The notes under the pieces were generated by a model, which was not told the origin of the DNA, made no database searches, and saw only the letters and a list, made by a program, of their open reading frames with translations. From Lachnospiraceae bacterium (GTDB lineage: Bacteria > Bacillota > Clostridia > Lachnospirales > Lachnospiraceae): 64,000 bases of DNA. The stretch spans positions 186,001 to 250,000 of the forward strand of contig JALCRM010000001.1 of NCBI GenBank assembly GCA_022652545.1. Reading direction: 5' to 3'. Below, in pieces: positions 17,580 through 27,701 of this stretch. Every line of letters starts with the position of its first letter. Position 1 is the first letter of the stretch. Made by a program: the position numbers and the translations under genes.

Positions 17580-19388
17580 ATGAAGAATTTCAGGAAAAAC
17601 TGGAAGAAGATGATGTATGTTCTGACACCGCAGCAGAAAAAACTCGGTGCGGTGCTGCTGCTCATGTCGTTTGTCGGCGCCCTTTTTGAGATGCTGGGCG
17701 TTTCCGTCATCATTCCGCTCATGGAATCCATGATCACCCCCGAGAATCTGCTCAAAAACAGATACGCACTGATTCTGATCAATCTTTTCCGCGTGCGTTC
17801 GTCTGCGGGCATCGTTATCCTGATGTGCGTATTCGTGTCGCTGATCTATCTTCTTAAGAATCTTTATCTTTCGTTCCTCTCCTGGGTGCGTGCAAGGTAC
17901 GCTTCCAAGGTGATGCGTGAACTTTCCGTCAACGTGATGAGATCCTATATGAGCCGGACCTACCAGTTCTTTCTGCTTACCGGCAAGGGAGATCTTTACC
18001 AGGGGACACAGACGGATCCCAGCGGCGTGTATTCCATCCTGTACGATGCGTTCAGGATCGCGGCGGAGATCCTGACGATACTCTGCATTTTCCTCTACCT
18101 GTTTTATACCGACCCTGTAATGGCACTCAGCCTGCTTGTTCTGGGGTCCCTTTGCGCGGTCATTATGCAGGCCTTTTTCAAGCCGCTCATGCAGAAGCTC
18201 GGAAAAAAATACCGCAGCTACAACACCCGGGTCAATAAATACATGCACCAGTCCTACGAAGGGATCAAGGAGATCCTGGTGACCAGGCGGCAGAATTATT
18301 TTGTCAGGCAGTATGAGGAAAGCTACGCCGGCTACCAGAACGCGTTCGTCGGGCAGACAGTCGCCTCGGAAACGCCGGCCTACATCATAGAAACGGTGTG
18401 TGTGGCCGGGATCATCATGGCGCTCGGTACCCGGATCAACGGGATGGACAATGTGACAAATTACATTCCGGCGCTTTCCGCTTTTGCGTTTGCGGCCTTC
18501 CGTATCATGCCTTCTCTCGGGCGTATCACCGCATCGGGCAACAACCTGATCTATTTCCTTCCCAGCCTGGATGCCGCCTATACCAACCTGCACAGAATGG
18601 CGGAGATCAGGGAGCAGCTTTCCTCGGAGGCGGATGCCGCCTGCGAAAAACAGGTGATGCGGGACAGATTCTGCCGGAGCATCGAAATAGACGGCATTAC
18701 ATGGAAATACGAAAATGCGGACAAGCCGGTCCTGGACGGACTGTCGCTTTCCATTCCGCGCGGCCGGTCCATAGGGATCATCGGAGAGTCCGGGGCAGGA
18801 AAATCCACGCTGATGGATTCCATCCTGGGCCTTTTCCGTCCGCAGGCGGGAGCGATCAGGATAGACGGCATCGACATCCGGAAGGTCCCTGAGGCCTGGT
18901 CCAGGCTGATCGGCTACGTGCCGCAGTCGGCGTATCTCATGGACGATACGGTCCGCAACAACGTGGCCTTCGGGATCGAAGCCGGAAGCATCGATGACGA
19001 AGCGGTATGGGCCGCGCTCAGGGCAGCCCGCATCGACGATTTTATCCGCTCCCTGCCGGACGGCCTGGACACCTCCATCGGCGACCGCGGGGCCCGGCTT
19101 TCCGGCGGACAGAGGCAGAGGATCGCTATCGCGAGGGCTCTGTACCTGGATCCGGACATCCTTATTTTTGACGAGGCGACCTCGGCACTTGACAATGAAA
19201 CGGAAGCGGCAGTCATGGAATCCATCGACGAGCTGCACGGCACGAAGACCCTGATCATCGTGGCACATCGGCTGACCACGGTGGCCGACTGCGACGAGAT
19301 CATGGAGATCGCGGGCGGAAAAGCCATCCGCAGGGACCGTGCGGAAGTCCTGGGCCTGCAGAACGAAGCGGCAGACACCGAAGATTAG
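17580..19388 (+). CDS. ABC transporter, fused permease/ATPase (PglK-like lipid-linked oligosaccharide flippase)
   Basis: Walker A GESGAGKST; LSGGQRQRIAIARAL; FDEATSALD; N-terminal TM domain with LFEMLGVSVIIPLMESM. Confidence 0.9.
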   Translation: MKNFRKNWKKMMYVLTPQQKKLGAVLLLMSFVGALFEMLGVSVIIPLMESMITPENLLKNRYALILINLFRVRSSAGIVILMCVFVSLIYLLKNLYLSFLSWVRARYASKVMRELSVNVMRSYMSRTYQFFLLTGKGDLYQGTQTDPSGVYSILYDAFRIAAEILTILCIFLYLFYTDPVMALSLLVLGSLCAVIMQAFFKPLMQKLGKKYRSYNTRVNKYMHQSYEGIKEILVTRRQNYFVRQYEESYAGYQNAFVGQTVASETPAYIIETVCVAGIIMALGTRINGMDNVTNYIPALSAFAFAAFRIMPSLGRITASGNNLIYFLPSLDAAYTNLHRMAEIREQLSSEADAACEKQVMRDRFCRSIEIDGITWKYENADKPVLDGLSLSIPRGRSIGIIGESGAGKSTLMDSILGLFRPQAGAIRIDGIDIRKVPEAWSRLIGYVPQSAYLMDDTVRNNVAFGIEAGSIDDEAVWAALRAARIDDFIRSLPDGLDTSIGDRGARLSGGQRQRIAIARALYLDPDILIFDEATSALDNETEAAVMESIDELHGTKTLIIVAHRLTTVADCDEIMEIAGGKAIRRDRAEVLGLQNEAADTED

Positions 19389-19468
19389 CAGCAGGCGGCA
19401 ATGACGCTGTGCCCTGTTTGCGATATAATACAGAGAACCTGGCACACGAGCACAGGGGGAGGAAAAGG

Positions 19469-20164
19469 ATGCAGGATAAGATCCTCGTCATGATCCCGGC
19501 TTACAACGAATATCTGAACCTGCCGCAGGTGATCTCCGAACTGCAGGAAAAATGTCCCGGATACGATTATGTCATCGTCAATGACGGTTCTACGGACAGT
19601 ACCCGGAAACTGTGCAACAGCAGGCACTACAATGTCCTGGACCTGCCTGTGAACCTGGGACTTGCGGGAGCGGTGCGCGCCGGGATGAAGTACGCCAATT
19701 ACTACGGGTACGACTATGCCGTGCAAATCGACGGCGACGGGCAGCACTGCCCGGAGTACATTGCGGAGATGATCGCCCGCATGAAAGAAACGGGTTCGGA
19801 CATCGTCATCGGCTCGCGTTTCAAAACACAGAAAAAGCCGTTCACCATGCGGATGCTCGGCAGTCATATGATCTCCGGTGCGCTCTGGCTGACCACCGGG
19901 GGCAAAAGGATCAGCGATGTGACAAGCGGCATGCGGCTGTTCAGCAAAAAAATGATCAGGCGGTTCGACTACGGGATGAATTACCGCCCGGAGCCCGATA
20001 CACTGGCCTATCTGCTCAACCACGGCGTGAAGATCGAGGAAGTGCAGGTGAGCATGCGGGAACGGATATCGGGCAGGAGCTATCTTGGTTTTTTCAGTTC
20101 CATAGGCTACATGGTCCATGTGCTGTTCAATATTTTCGTGGTACAGTGGTTCAGAGAGGGATGA
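19469..20164 (+). CDS. GT2 family glycosyltransferase (DPM1-like)
   Basis: ILVMIPAYNEYLNLPQVISELQ...VIVNDGSTDST...QIDGDGQHCPEYI; TATAAT at 19424-19429 upstream. Confidence 0.88.
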   Translation: MQDKILVMIPAYNEYLNLPQVISELQEKCPGYDYVIVNDGSTDSTRKLCNSRHYNVLDLPVNLGLAGAVRAGMKYANYYGYDYAVQIDGDGQHCPEYIAEMIARMKETGSDIVIGSRFKTQKKPFTMRMLGSHMISGALWLTTGGKRISDVTSGMRLFSKKMIRRFDYGMNYRPEPDTLAYLLNHGVKIEEVQVSMRERISGRSYLGFFSSIGYMVHVLFNIFVVQWFREG

Positions 20165-20218
20165 TACCGCAGCTGCGGATCTTTCCCTGCAGGCGCAGAC
20201 ACTGCGGCAGAGGTGGAT

Positions 20219-20647
20219 ATGACAGTCGTATTACGGGTTCTTCTGCTTTTGGCATCGCTGTTTACCGCATTCATGATCATGCGGAAAATACGCAAGTGCC
20301 GGATCAAACAGGAAGATACACTGTTCTGGATCGTTTTTTCCGTGATGCTTGCGCTCCTGGGCATCTTTCCGGGGATCTCGTACAGTATGGGCGCGCTGCT
20401 GGGGATACATTCCCCGGCCAATTTCGTATACCTTGTGATCATCGCGCTTCTCGTGGAGAAGCTTCTGTCTGTTTCCATTCAGGTGTCCATGCTGGAAAGC
20501 AAGGTGGAAGTGCTTTCCGCTGAGCTTGCGATCCGCTGCAAGGACCTGCAGGATCACGCTGCGCCGTCTTCTGAAAAGGAGCCTGCAGCGGATTCCGTAC
20601 CCGGCGGGACAGAAGACAGGGACCAGGAGAAAGACGGGGAAAAATAG
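20219..20647 (+). CDS. DUF2304-like small membrane protein
   Basis: MTVVLRVLLLLASLFTAFMIMRKIRKCRIKQEDTLFWIVFSVMLALLGIFPGI...; typical partner of the preceding GT2. Confidence 0.75.
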   Translation: MTVVLRVLLLLASLFTAFMIMRKIRKCRIKQEDTLFWIVFSVMLALLGIFPGISYSMGALLGIHSPANFVYLVIIALLVEKLLSVSIQVSMLESKVEVLSAELAIRCKDLQDHAAPSSEKEPAADSVPGGTEDRDQEKDGEK

Positions 20648-20666
20648 GACGGAGAGGACCGGATCG

Positions 20667-21521
20667 ATGCAGCAGAGTCAGGCACACAAGACGAAATATG
20701 CGGCGGCAGATCTGACCTTTGCGATCTGCGCCTACAAAGAGAGTCCCTGGCTGGAGGACTGCATCCTGTCCGTCAGAAAAAACGACCCGTCCGTCCATGT
20801 CCTGATCGCAACGTCCACGCCCAACGACTTGATCCGCGGGCTCGCGGAGAAATACCGGATCCCGCTGCATGTTAATGTGGCTTCCGGAGAGGGCGGCATA
20901 GCCGCGGACTGGAATTACTGCTACAGCTGCGCGGAAACGCGCCTCGTGACCATCACGCACCAGGACGATGTGTATGCACCGGCCTATGCGGAACGCGTCA
21001 CGGCCTATCTTGACAGGGCGGCGGCGCCGCTGATCGCCTTCACAGATTATTCGGAGATCCGGGAAAGCGGAACGGTCACGGACAGCCGGATGCTGCGCGT
21101 CAAACGCAGGATGCTGAGACCGCTGACACGGCCGGAAGCCTGGTCTGCAGTCAAAACAAGGCGCCGCATTCTTTCCTTCGGGAACCCCGTCTGCTGTCCT
21201 TCTGTCACCTATGTAAAGGAAGCTCTTCCGGAGATGCCGTTTGCCCCGGGATACCGCAGCAATATCGACTGGCAGGCCTGGGAAAAATTTTCGCGCATGG
21301 AGGGAGATTTTGTCTACTGCCCGGAGATCCTGATGTCTCACAGGATCCATGAGGGGTCGGCAACTTCCGAGATCATTGCGGACCACGACAGGACGAAGGA
21401 AGACCTGGATATGCTGCGCCGCTTCTGGCCGGAGCCGGCAGCGCGGTTCCTGGAACTGTTTTATCGTGCCGGGGAGAGGCAGAATGCCGCCGGACCGCAC
21501 ACGAAGGGCGGCGGACAATGA
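20667..21521 (+). CDS. GT2-like glycosyltransferase
   Basis: DLTFAICAYKESPWLEDCILSVRKND...ITHQDDVYAPAYAERV...SRMEGDFVYCPEILMSHRIH. Confidence 0.8.
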   Translation: MQQSQAHKTKYAAADLTFAICAYKESPWLEDCILSVRKNDPSVHVLIATSTPNDLIRGLAEKYRIPLHVNVASGEGGIAADWNYCYSCAETRLVTITHQDDVYAPAYAERVTAYLDRAAAPLIAFTDYSEIRESGTVTDSRMLRVKRRMLRPLTRPEAWSAVKTRRRILSFGNPVCCPSVTYVKEALPEMPFAPGYRSNIDWQAWEKFSRMEGDFVYCPEILMSHRIHEGSATSEIIADHDRTKEDLDMLRRFWPEPAARFLELFYRAGERQNAAGPHTKGGGQ

Positions 21522-22396
21522 TCAGGGTGAACGTCACGGGAGGACTGGGCAATCAGATCTTCTGCTACTGCTGTGCGCGGGCCCTGCAGGAGGAGACCGG
21601 GCAGGAGATCGAGCTGAACACCTGGGAACTGAACAGATACGAATCCTTCCGGGAGTTCAGCCTTTCGGATTTCCGGCTGAAGGAGCCGGTCCGCATCTCG
21701 GACAGCGAACTGCCTTGGTATGCCCATCGGCGCAGCCTGCGCGGGGCACTGCTCCGCAGGATCTCGCCCGAACTCATGAAGAGCAGCGGGATACGGCACA
21801 ATTCCCACATCTGGTATCAGCTTTCCTATACGGAATTTCCCGCTCCCGACCCGGAAAAGGACATCTGTCTCGGCGGCTACTGGCAGTCTGAAAAATATTT
21901 TTCCGGATGTCTTCCGGCGCTGCGCAGCGAACTGCAGCTCACCGATGCCGCGAGGGACGCGTTCCCGAAGGATGCCGCAGCCCTGGAGAGACAGATCCTG
22001 GACAGCAGGTCCGTCTGTATTCATGTGCGGCGCGGCGATTATATGAAACTGGGGTACGGCGTCTGCGGAACGGCCTATTACCGGGAAGCAATGCGCCGGA
22101 TGGAAGAGAATGCGGAAGACATCACGTATTTTGTCTTTTCGGACGACCCGGCCTGGGCAAGGGAAAACATCGTACCCGGCCGTACGACGGTTTATGCCGC
22201 GGTACACCGCCCGTCCTGCGACCTGTATCTGATGAGCCGCTGCCACGATTTCATTCTGGCCAACAGCTCCTTCAGCTGGTGGGCGCAGGAACTGAACCCC
22301 TGCAGCGGCAGGCGCGTGATCGCGCCGGCAAAATGGCATACGAAGCTGGCTGTCAGGGACATCTGGAAGGAAGACTGGGAGAAGATCGACGTATGA
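21518..22396 (+). CDS. Alpha-1,2-fucosyltransferase (GT11)
   Basis: MIRVNVTGGLGNQIFCYCCARAL; HVRRGDYM; DLYLMSRCHDFILANSSFSWWAQEL. Confidence 0.92.
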   Translation: MIRVNVTGGLGNQIFCYCCARALQEETGQEIELNTWELNRYESFREFSLSDFRLKEPVRISDSELPWYAHRRSLRGALLRRISPELMKSSGIRHNSHIWYQLSYTEFPAPDPEKDICLGGYWQSEKYFSGCLPALRSELQLTDAARDAFPKDAAALERQILDSRSVCIHVRRGDYMKLGYGVCGTAYYREAMRRMEENAEDITYFVFSDDPAWARENIVPGRTTVYAAVHRPSCDLYLMSRCHDFILANSSFSWWAQELNPCSGRRVIAPAKWHTKLAVRDIWKEDWEKIDV

Positions 22397-23439
22397 GCAC
22401 TGAGATTTCCCTGATCATTGATATTTACAACGGCATGCATTATCTGCGCCCCTGCCTGGATTCTGCGCTCCGTCAGTTTTTCGACGGCTATGAGATCCTC
22501 CTTGTGGACGACGGCTCCACGGATGGCTCGGGGGCTCTGGCGGATGAATACTGCGCTGCCCACCCCGAAAGGATCCGGGTCATCCACCAGGAGAACAGGG
22601 GACTTGCAGGCTCCCGCAACACGGGGATCCGGGAGGCCGCGGGAAAATACATAGCATTTGTCGACCAGGACGACGAGCTGGAGCCGGATTATCTCGACAG
22701 GCTGCACAGCGCGGCGGCCGGGCAGGATGAACCGGCTTACGTCGTCTGCGGCTACACCAGGATCGACGGAAACGGGAAAGCGGTCGACGAGAGAAACGTC
22801 CTCAACTGGACGGAAAAACTGGACGACGGGAGAGAGCATGTTTTCACCTATACGGCATGGGGAAGGCTGTACAACAGAGATTTTCTCCTGCGCAGCGGAC
22901 TCTGGTTCATAGAAGGCGAAGGGTTCGAGGACGGGCCGTTCAACATCTATGTGAATACAGCTGCTCCGAAGACGACGGCGCTCGGATATATGGGGTACCG
23001 CTACCGCGTGAATGAGACCTCCACCATGGCGATGGTGAAAAAAACGGGGATGCACGACAACGACAAGGTCATGAAGATCCCTTACCGGGGGCTGGAGAAC
23101 ACGATCTGCCTGCTTCGCAAAAACTTCGGAAACAGGTATGATGACATTCTCTGCTATGAGATCGTGCGCAACCTTACGGGGCTGCTGTTCCTGACGGCGG
23201 AGACGAGCTCGGAAGCAGAGATCAGGAAGGCGGCAGATTTTTCGGGAACGCTGCTGCGGAAGTATTTCGGCGATATCCGCGACAACCCCTACCTTGCGAT
23301 CGGACGTCTGAAAAAGTTTCCTCTGCCGTACAGGATCTCCGTGGCCTGGTTTGCCGGAGCCTACCGCAGAAAGAGGATCTTTGCCTACGCCATGTTCTAC
23401 AGACGCTTCCGTTTCCTCGGACGGCTGAAAAAGGCCTGA
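22393..23439 (+). CDS. GT2 family glycosyltransferase
   Basis: STEISLIIDIYNGMHYLRPCLDSALRQFFDGYEILLVDDGSTDGS...FVDQDDEL. Confidence 0.9.
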   Translation: MSTEISLIIDIYNGMHYLRPCLDSALRQFFDGYEILLVDDGSTDGSGALADEYCAAHPERIRVIHQENRGLAGSRNTGIREAAGKYIAFVDQDDELEPDYLDRLHSAAAGQDEPAYVVCGYTRIDGNGKAVDERNVLNWTEKLDDGREHVFTYTAWGRLYNRDFLLRSGLWFIEGEGFEDGPFNIYVNTAAPKTTALGYMGYRYRVNETSTMAMVKKTGMHDNDKVMKIPYRGLENTICLLRKNFGNRYDDILCYEIVRNLTGLLFLTAETSSEAEIRKAADFSGTLLRKYFGDIRDNPYLAIGRLKKFPLPYRISVAWFAGAYRRKRIFAYAMFYRRFRFLGRLKKA

Positions 23440-23458
23440 GCGGAAGGAGAGGACGGAA

Positions 23459-24640
23459 ATGGATCAGAACGGGAAAGCACGGAAAAAACTGCTTTATCTC
23501 TGCACCTATGACCTGACGGTACCGACGTCCATCGGGGTGAGCAAAAAGATCCGCGCGCAGAGGCGCGTGTTTTCGTCGTACTTTGAGGTGTCCTACACCT
23601 GTTTTGAAAACGGCCGTTTTGTGATCAGAAACGAGGAAGGGGTCCAGCAGGACCTCGGGAAACCGGGATTTCCGGGCCGGGTACAGGCGGTCGGAAGACT
23701 CGCGGACTACTGCCGGCTGCCGGGAAACTGTCCGGATCTGATGTACTTCCGGTACACGCAGTCGGACCCGAACGTGCTGCGCTTTCTGAAGCTTCTGCAG
23801 GAGAGGGGCAGTACGGCGCTGCTAGAGATCCCGACCTGGCCGTATGAAAAGGAGTACTGCGACAACTTCCCCGATTATATGAGCCTGCAGATCGACAGGC
23901 TCTGCCGGGGACAGCTGAAAAAATACGTCCATGTCATCTATTCCTACGGGGCAGTCCCGGACCGGATCTTCGGCATTCCGACCTGCACACTGCAGAACGG
24001 CATCGATCTGGAGGACCTGCCGGAAAGAGTGCCGGTACCGCACGGGGAGACGGTCTCGCTGATCGCGGTCGCTGTTTTTGCAGACTGGCACGGCTATGAC
24101 AGGTTTCTTGCCGGCATGGGGGAATATTACCGGAACGGCGGCAGCAGGGATATCCACCTGGACCTTGTGGGCGGCGGACCTGCGCTGGAAGGCTACAGGG
24201 AGCTCGTCAGCAGGGAAAAGCTGGAGGAGCACGTGACATTTCAGGGCTTTCGTTCGGGCCGGGAACTGGACAGGCTCTACGACAGGGCCGATATCGCGGT
24301 TTCCACGCTGGGCTGTCACCGCAAGGGTATATACGGCTCGATCAGCAGCCTGAAGGACAGAGAGTACGGCGCCAAGGGACTTCCTGTCATTACGTCGACG
24401 GAGATCGATATTTTTCCGTCGGCTCAGTATGACTTCATCCTGAAGGTGCCGGACAACGATTCGCCGGTAGCCATGAAAGAGGTTCTGGCGTTTGCGGACC
24501 GCATGAAGGAGCAGAAGGATCTGTCCGGCAGGATCCGGGCTCTGACGGCGGAAAAGAGTGACATCGGTATTACGATGCAGCCGGTCATCAGGGAATTTCT
24601 GGGAAATGAGCAGGGAAAGGCGGAAAAATCATGCATGTGA
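23459..24640 (+). CDS. GT4-like glycosyltransferase
   Basis: KLLYLCTYDLTVPTSIGVSKKIRAQ...LQNGIDLEDLPERV...LDLVGGGPALEGYRELV. Confidence 0.75.
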   Translation: MDQNGKARKKLLYLCTYDLTVPTSIGVSKKIRAQRRVFSSYFEVSYTCFENGRFVIRNEEGVQQDLGKPGFPGRVQAVGRLADYCRLPGNCPDLMYFRYTQSDPNVLRFLKLLQERGSTALLEIPTWPYEKEYCDNFPDYMSLQIDRLCRGQLKKYVHVIYSYGAVPDRIFGIPTCTLQNGIDLEDLPERVPVPHGETVSLIAVAVFADWHGYDRFLAGMGEYYRNGGSRDIHLDLVGGGPALEGYRELVSREKLEEHVTFQGFRSGRELDRLYDRADIAVSTLGCHRKGIYGSISSLKDREYGAKGLPVITSTEIDIFPSAQYDFILKVPDNDSPVAMKEVLAFADRMKEQKDLSGRIRALTAEKSDIGITMQPVIREFLGNEQGKAEKSCM

Positions 24641-25962
24641 TCTTATTGTCAGGAGGCTCGGGGAAACGTCTGTGGCCGCTGTCCAATGACATACGTTCCA
24701 AACAGTTCATCAAGATCTTCAGAAAAGAGGACGGCACCTACGAGTCCATGGTACAGCGCATGTACCGCGGGATCACGCAGCAGGACCCCGACGCGACGGT
24801 CACCATAGCAACTTCCCGCGCGCAGGCCTCCACGATCCGGAACCAGCTCGATGACAGGGCCGGTATTTCCATTGAGCCCTGCAGGCGCGATACGTTCCCT
24901 GCCATCGTGCTCGCGGCGGCCTATCTGCACGACGTCTGCGGCGTGCCGGAGGAGGATCCCGTCGTGATCTGCCCGGTCGACCCGTACGTGAAGGAAGATT
25001 ATTTTGCCATGCTGAAGGAACTCAGCAATATGGCGGCAGAAGACGATACGAACCTGGTGCTCATGGGAATAGAGCCCACGTATCCGAGCGCCAAATACGG
25101 CTACATCATTCCCGAGGACAAGGAGGAGAAGAGCCGCGTAAAGGCATTCAAGGAAAAACCTGACGAGGAAACGGCAAAAACATATATAGAAAAGGGCGCA
25201 CTCTGGAACGGAGGCGTCTTTGCCTGCAGGCTCGGGTATCTCCTCGAAAAGACGAAAGAGATCCTGGGGATGTCCGGATACTCCGGACTGTTTGAGAAAT
25301 ACAGCGAACTGGAGAAGATCAGTTTCGACTATGCCGTGGTCGAAAAGGAGCCGCGCATCGAAGTGCTGCGCTTCGGGGGACAGTGGAAGGACCTCGGCAC
25401 CTGGAATACCCTGACGGAAGCCATGCAGGAGCCGGTGATCGGCAAGGGCATGATGGATGAAAGCTGCAGCAATGTGCATATCGTGAACGAGATGGACGTC
25501 CCGGTCCTGGCGATGGGGCTGCACGATGTCATCATTTCCGCAAGTCCGGAAGGGGTGCTCGTCTCCGACAAGCACGCTTCCAGCTATATCAAGCCCTTTG
25601 TGGACGGGATCGACCAGCAGATCATGTTTGCGGAGAAGTCCTGGGGCAGTTTCCGGGTACTGGACGTGGAAGAGGGGAGCCTGACCATCAAGGTCACGCT
25701 GAATGCCGGACACGGCATGCATTACCACAGCCACGAGCACAGGGACGAGGTATGGACGGTGCTTTCGGGCTCCGGCGAGGCCGTACTGGACGGCAGCAGG
25801 CGCAGCATAACGGTCGGCGATGTCCTGGTCATGAAAGCGGGCTGCCGGCACACAGTCAGCACGGAGTCCGGCCTCACCATGATCGAGGTGCAGATTGGCA
25901 GTGCGATCAGCGTCAACGACAAGCAGAAATGGCCGCTGGAAACAAACGGAGGTATCCATTGA
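24631..25962 (+). CDS. manC: Mannose-1-phosphate guanylyltransferase with C-terminal cupin (ManC/GMP-type II-like)
   Basis: HVILLSGGSGKRLWPLSNDIRSKQF; CPVDPYVKEDYF; KEKPDEETAKTYIEKGALWNGGVFAC; cupin GMHYHSHEHRDEVWTVLSGSGEAVLDG. Confidence 0.85.
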   Translation: MHVILLSGGSGKRLWPLSNDIRSKQFIKIFRKEDGTYESMVQRMYRGITQQDPDATVTIATSRAQASTIRNQLDDRAGISIEPCRRDTFPAIVLAAAYLHDVCGVPEEDPVVICPVDPYVKEDYFAMLKELSNMAAEDDTNLVLMGIEPTYPSAKYGYIIPEDKEEKSRVKAFKEKPDEETAKTYIEKGALWNGGVFACRLGYLLEKTKEILGMSGYSGLFEKYSELEKISFDYAVVEKEPRIEVLRFGGQWKDLGTWNTLTEAMQEPVIGKGMMDESCSNVHIVNEMDVPVLAMGLHDVIISASPEGVLVSDKHASSYIKPFVDGIDQQIMFAEKSWGSFRVLDVEEGSLTIKVTLNAGHGMHYHSHEHRDEVWTVLSGSGEAVLDGSRRSITVGDVLVMKAGCRHTVSTESGLTMIEVQIGSAISVNDKQKWPLETNGGIH

Positions 25963-27701
25963 TCATTGATGCACTCAACTGGGCCTGGATGGCGCTGGCC
26001 TGCTTTCTCACAGGAAAAGCGCTGCTCCTGCTGTTTTCAGGGCTGACGGGATACCGTTTCCGCGGTATGGATGCTGCCCTTGCCGCCGGCACGGTCGCGC
26101 TTACGGTGTACAGCGAAATCTTCAGCCTTTTCGGAGGCGTGGGAACAGCGGCGGGTCTGCTGCTTGCAGCGCTGCTCGTGCTCTGTGCCGCCGTGCTTCT
26201 GCGTACGGGAACGAAAGAAACGCGGAGAACGGACACAAAGGCCTTCTTCGGCGCCGTCCGCACCCTTCCGGTTCCGGCAGCCGCGGTCATTCTTCTGCTG
26301 TTTTTCTGGTTCCTTGCAAGGTCGGCCATGACGCCGTCCACCTATGACGATTACCTCTATCATGCGCAGGCCCTGGAATGGATCGAAAAATACGGGGCTG
26401 TCCCGGGACTGGGCAACCTGCACAGCCGTTTTGCCTACAACAGCGCCTTTCTGTGCCTGCAGGCTCTTTTTTCCTGGAGGGACCTTACGGGACAGAGCCT
26501 GCACACAGTCAACTCCTTTTACGCCTTTCTGCTGTCTGTCTTTTGTGTTTCCGGTTTCCGCTTCTTTTCGGCGGGGCACACGCTGCCGGCGTATGTTCCC
26601 ACCCGCTCCGAACTGCTGCGCGGCTGCGCACTGGTCTGGCTGTTCAGCGATCCGACGGCTCTGACGGGGCTGGACACGGATCCCCTCGCGATGATGGCAG
26701 TTCTGTATCTCTTCATCAGGTGGTCCGACCTGCTCGAACAGGGAGAAAAGGACGCTGCTCCGTACGGGCTCCTTTCGGTGCTCGCGGTGTCTGCCTGTAC
26801 CATGAAGCTTTCCGCGGCGCCCCTGCTGCTTTTCAGCCTGTATCCGCTGGTTCTGTTCCTCAGGGCCCGCAGGGCAAAACAGATCGTTCCCTGTCTTCTT
26901 TCAGGCGCCGCCGTCGCCGCGCCTTACCTCATCCGCAATGTGATCCTGTCCGGGTATCTTCTGTATCCTTACGCGGGACTCGATCTGTTCCGTGTGGACT
27001 GGAAGATGCCGCTTTCCGTCGTGACGAATGACCGGCAGGGCATCGTGATCTGGGCAAGGTCCCTGAACAGCCTGTTCGCACAGGGAAAAACATGGGCCGA
27101 GGTGCTGGCGATGCCGCTGCGCAGCTGGTTCCCCGTCTGGTTCCGGAGTCTTTCCCATACGCAGGAACTGCTGTTTGCGGCTGCGGTCTGCATGACCGTG
27201 CTCTGGGCGGTGCGCATGCTTCTGTTTCTGCTGCGCAGGGTGCTGCATATACCGCACAGTGCACTTCCCGGCAGCGATGACTTTCTCTGGGGTATGGCAG
27301 CTGCCTGTTTTCTGTTCTGGTTCTTTACGGCGCCTCTGATCCGCTACGGCAGTCTGTACCTCTGCATAGTGACCGCCTGCGGTGCCGGGGTGTATAATAA
27401 ACACCTGAAACGCGGCGTATTCCTGCTATGGCTGCTGCTGTTTACCCTGGAGATCTCGGGGCTTCCGGCGGGCGCCGTGTTCCGGCCGGAAGATTACGGT
27501 GTCCTGGAGGATACGGCGGTCACTGCGAACGAAGTGACAGACGGAAACGATGCGGACGCCGCGGTGACTGTTTATACGCCCGTGGACGGAGACCGGACTG
27601 ACTATGCCCATTTCCCGTCTTCGCCGTCCGCCTCGGACCTGCAGCATCTGAGACTGCGGGGCCCGGACATCAGGGACGGTTTCAGATCGAATGCCGAATA
27701 G
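25959..27701 (+). CDS. Large polytopic membrane protein, GT-C-like (LIC_10190-type), paralogue of 48745-50472
   Basis: MIIDALNWAWMALACFLTGKALLLL...STYDDYLYHAQALEWIEKYGAVPGLGNLHSRFAYNSAF; TTG start inferred at the stop/start overlap. Confidence 0.7.
   Translation: MIIDALNWAWMALACFLTGKALLLLFSGLTGYRFRGMDAALAAGTVALTVYSEIFSLFGGVGTAAGLLLAALLVLCAAVLLRTGTKETRRTDTKAFFGAVRTLPVPAAAVILLLFFWFLARSAMTPSTYDDYLYHAQALEWIEKYGAVPGLGNLHSRFAYNSAFLCLQALFSWRDLTGQSLHTVNSFYAFLLSVFCVSGFRFFSAGHTLPAYVPTRSELLRGCALVWLFSDPTALTGLDTDPLAMMAVLYLFIRWSDLLEQGEKDAAPYGLLSVLAVSACTMKLSAAPLLLFSLYPLVLFLRARRAKQIVPCLLSGAAVAAPYLIRNVILSGYLLYPYAGLDLFRVDWKMPLSVVTNDRQGIVIWARSLNSLFAQGKTWAEVLAMPLRSWFPVWFRSLSHTQELLFAAAVCMTVLWAVRMLLFLLRRVLHIPHSALPGSDDFLWGMAAACFLFWFFTAPLIRYGSLYLCIVTACGAGVYNKHLKRGVFLLWLLLFTLEISGLPAGAVFRPEDYGVLEDTAVTANEVTDGNDADAAVTVYTPVDGDRTDYAHFPSSPSASDLQHLRLRGPDIRDGFRSNAE

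Noticed and set aside
17241-19445. 734-aa minus-strand ORF
   Set aside because: Antisense to the ABC transporter gene with intact Walker A, signature and Walker B motifs; GC-bias artefact.
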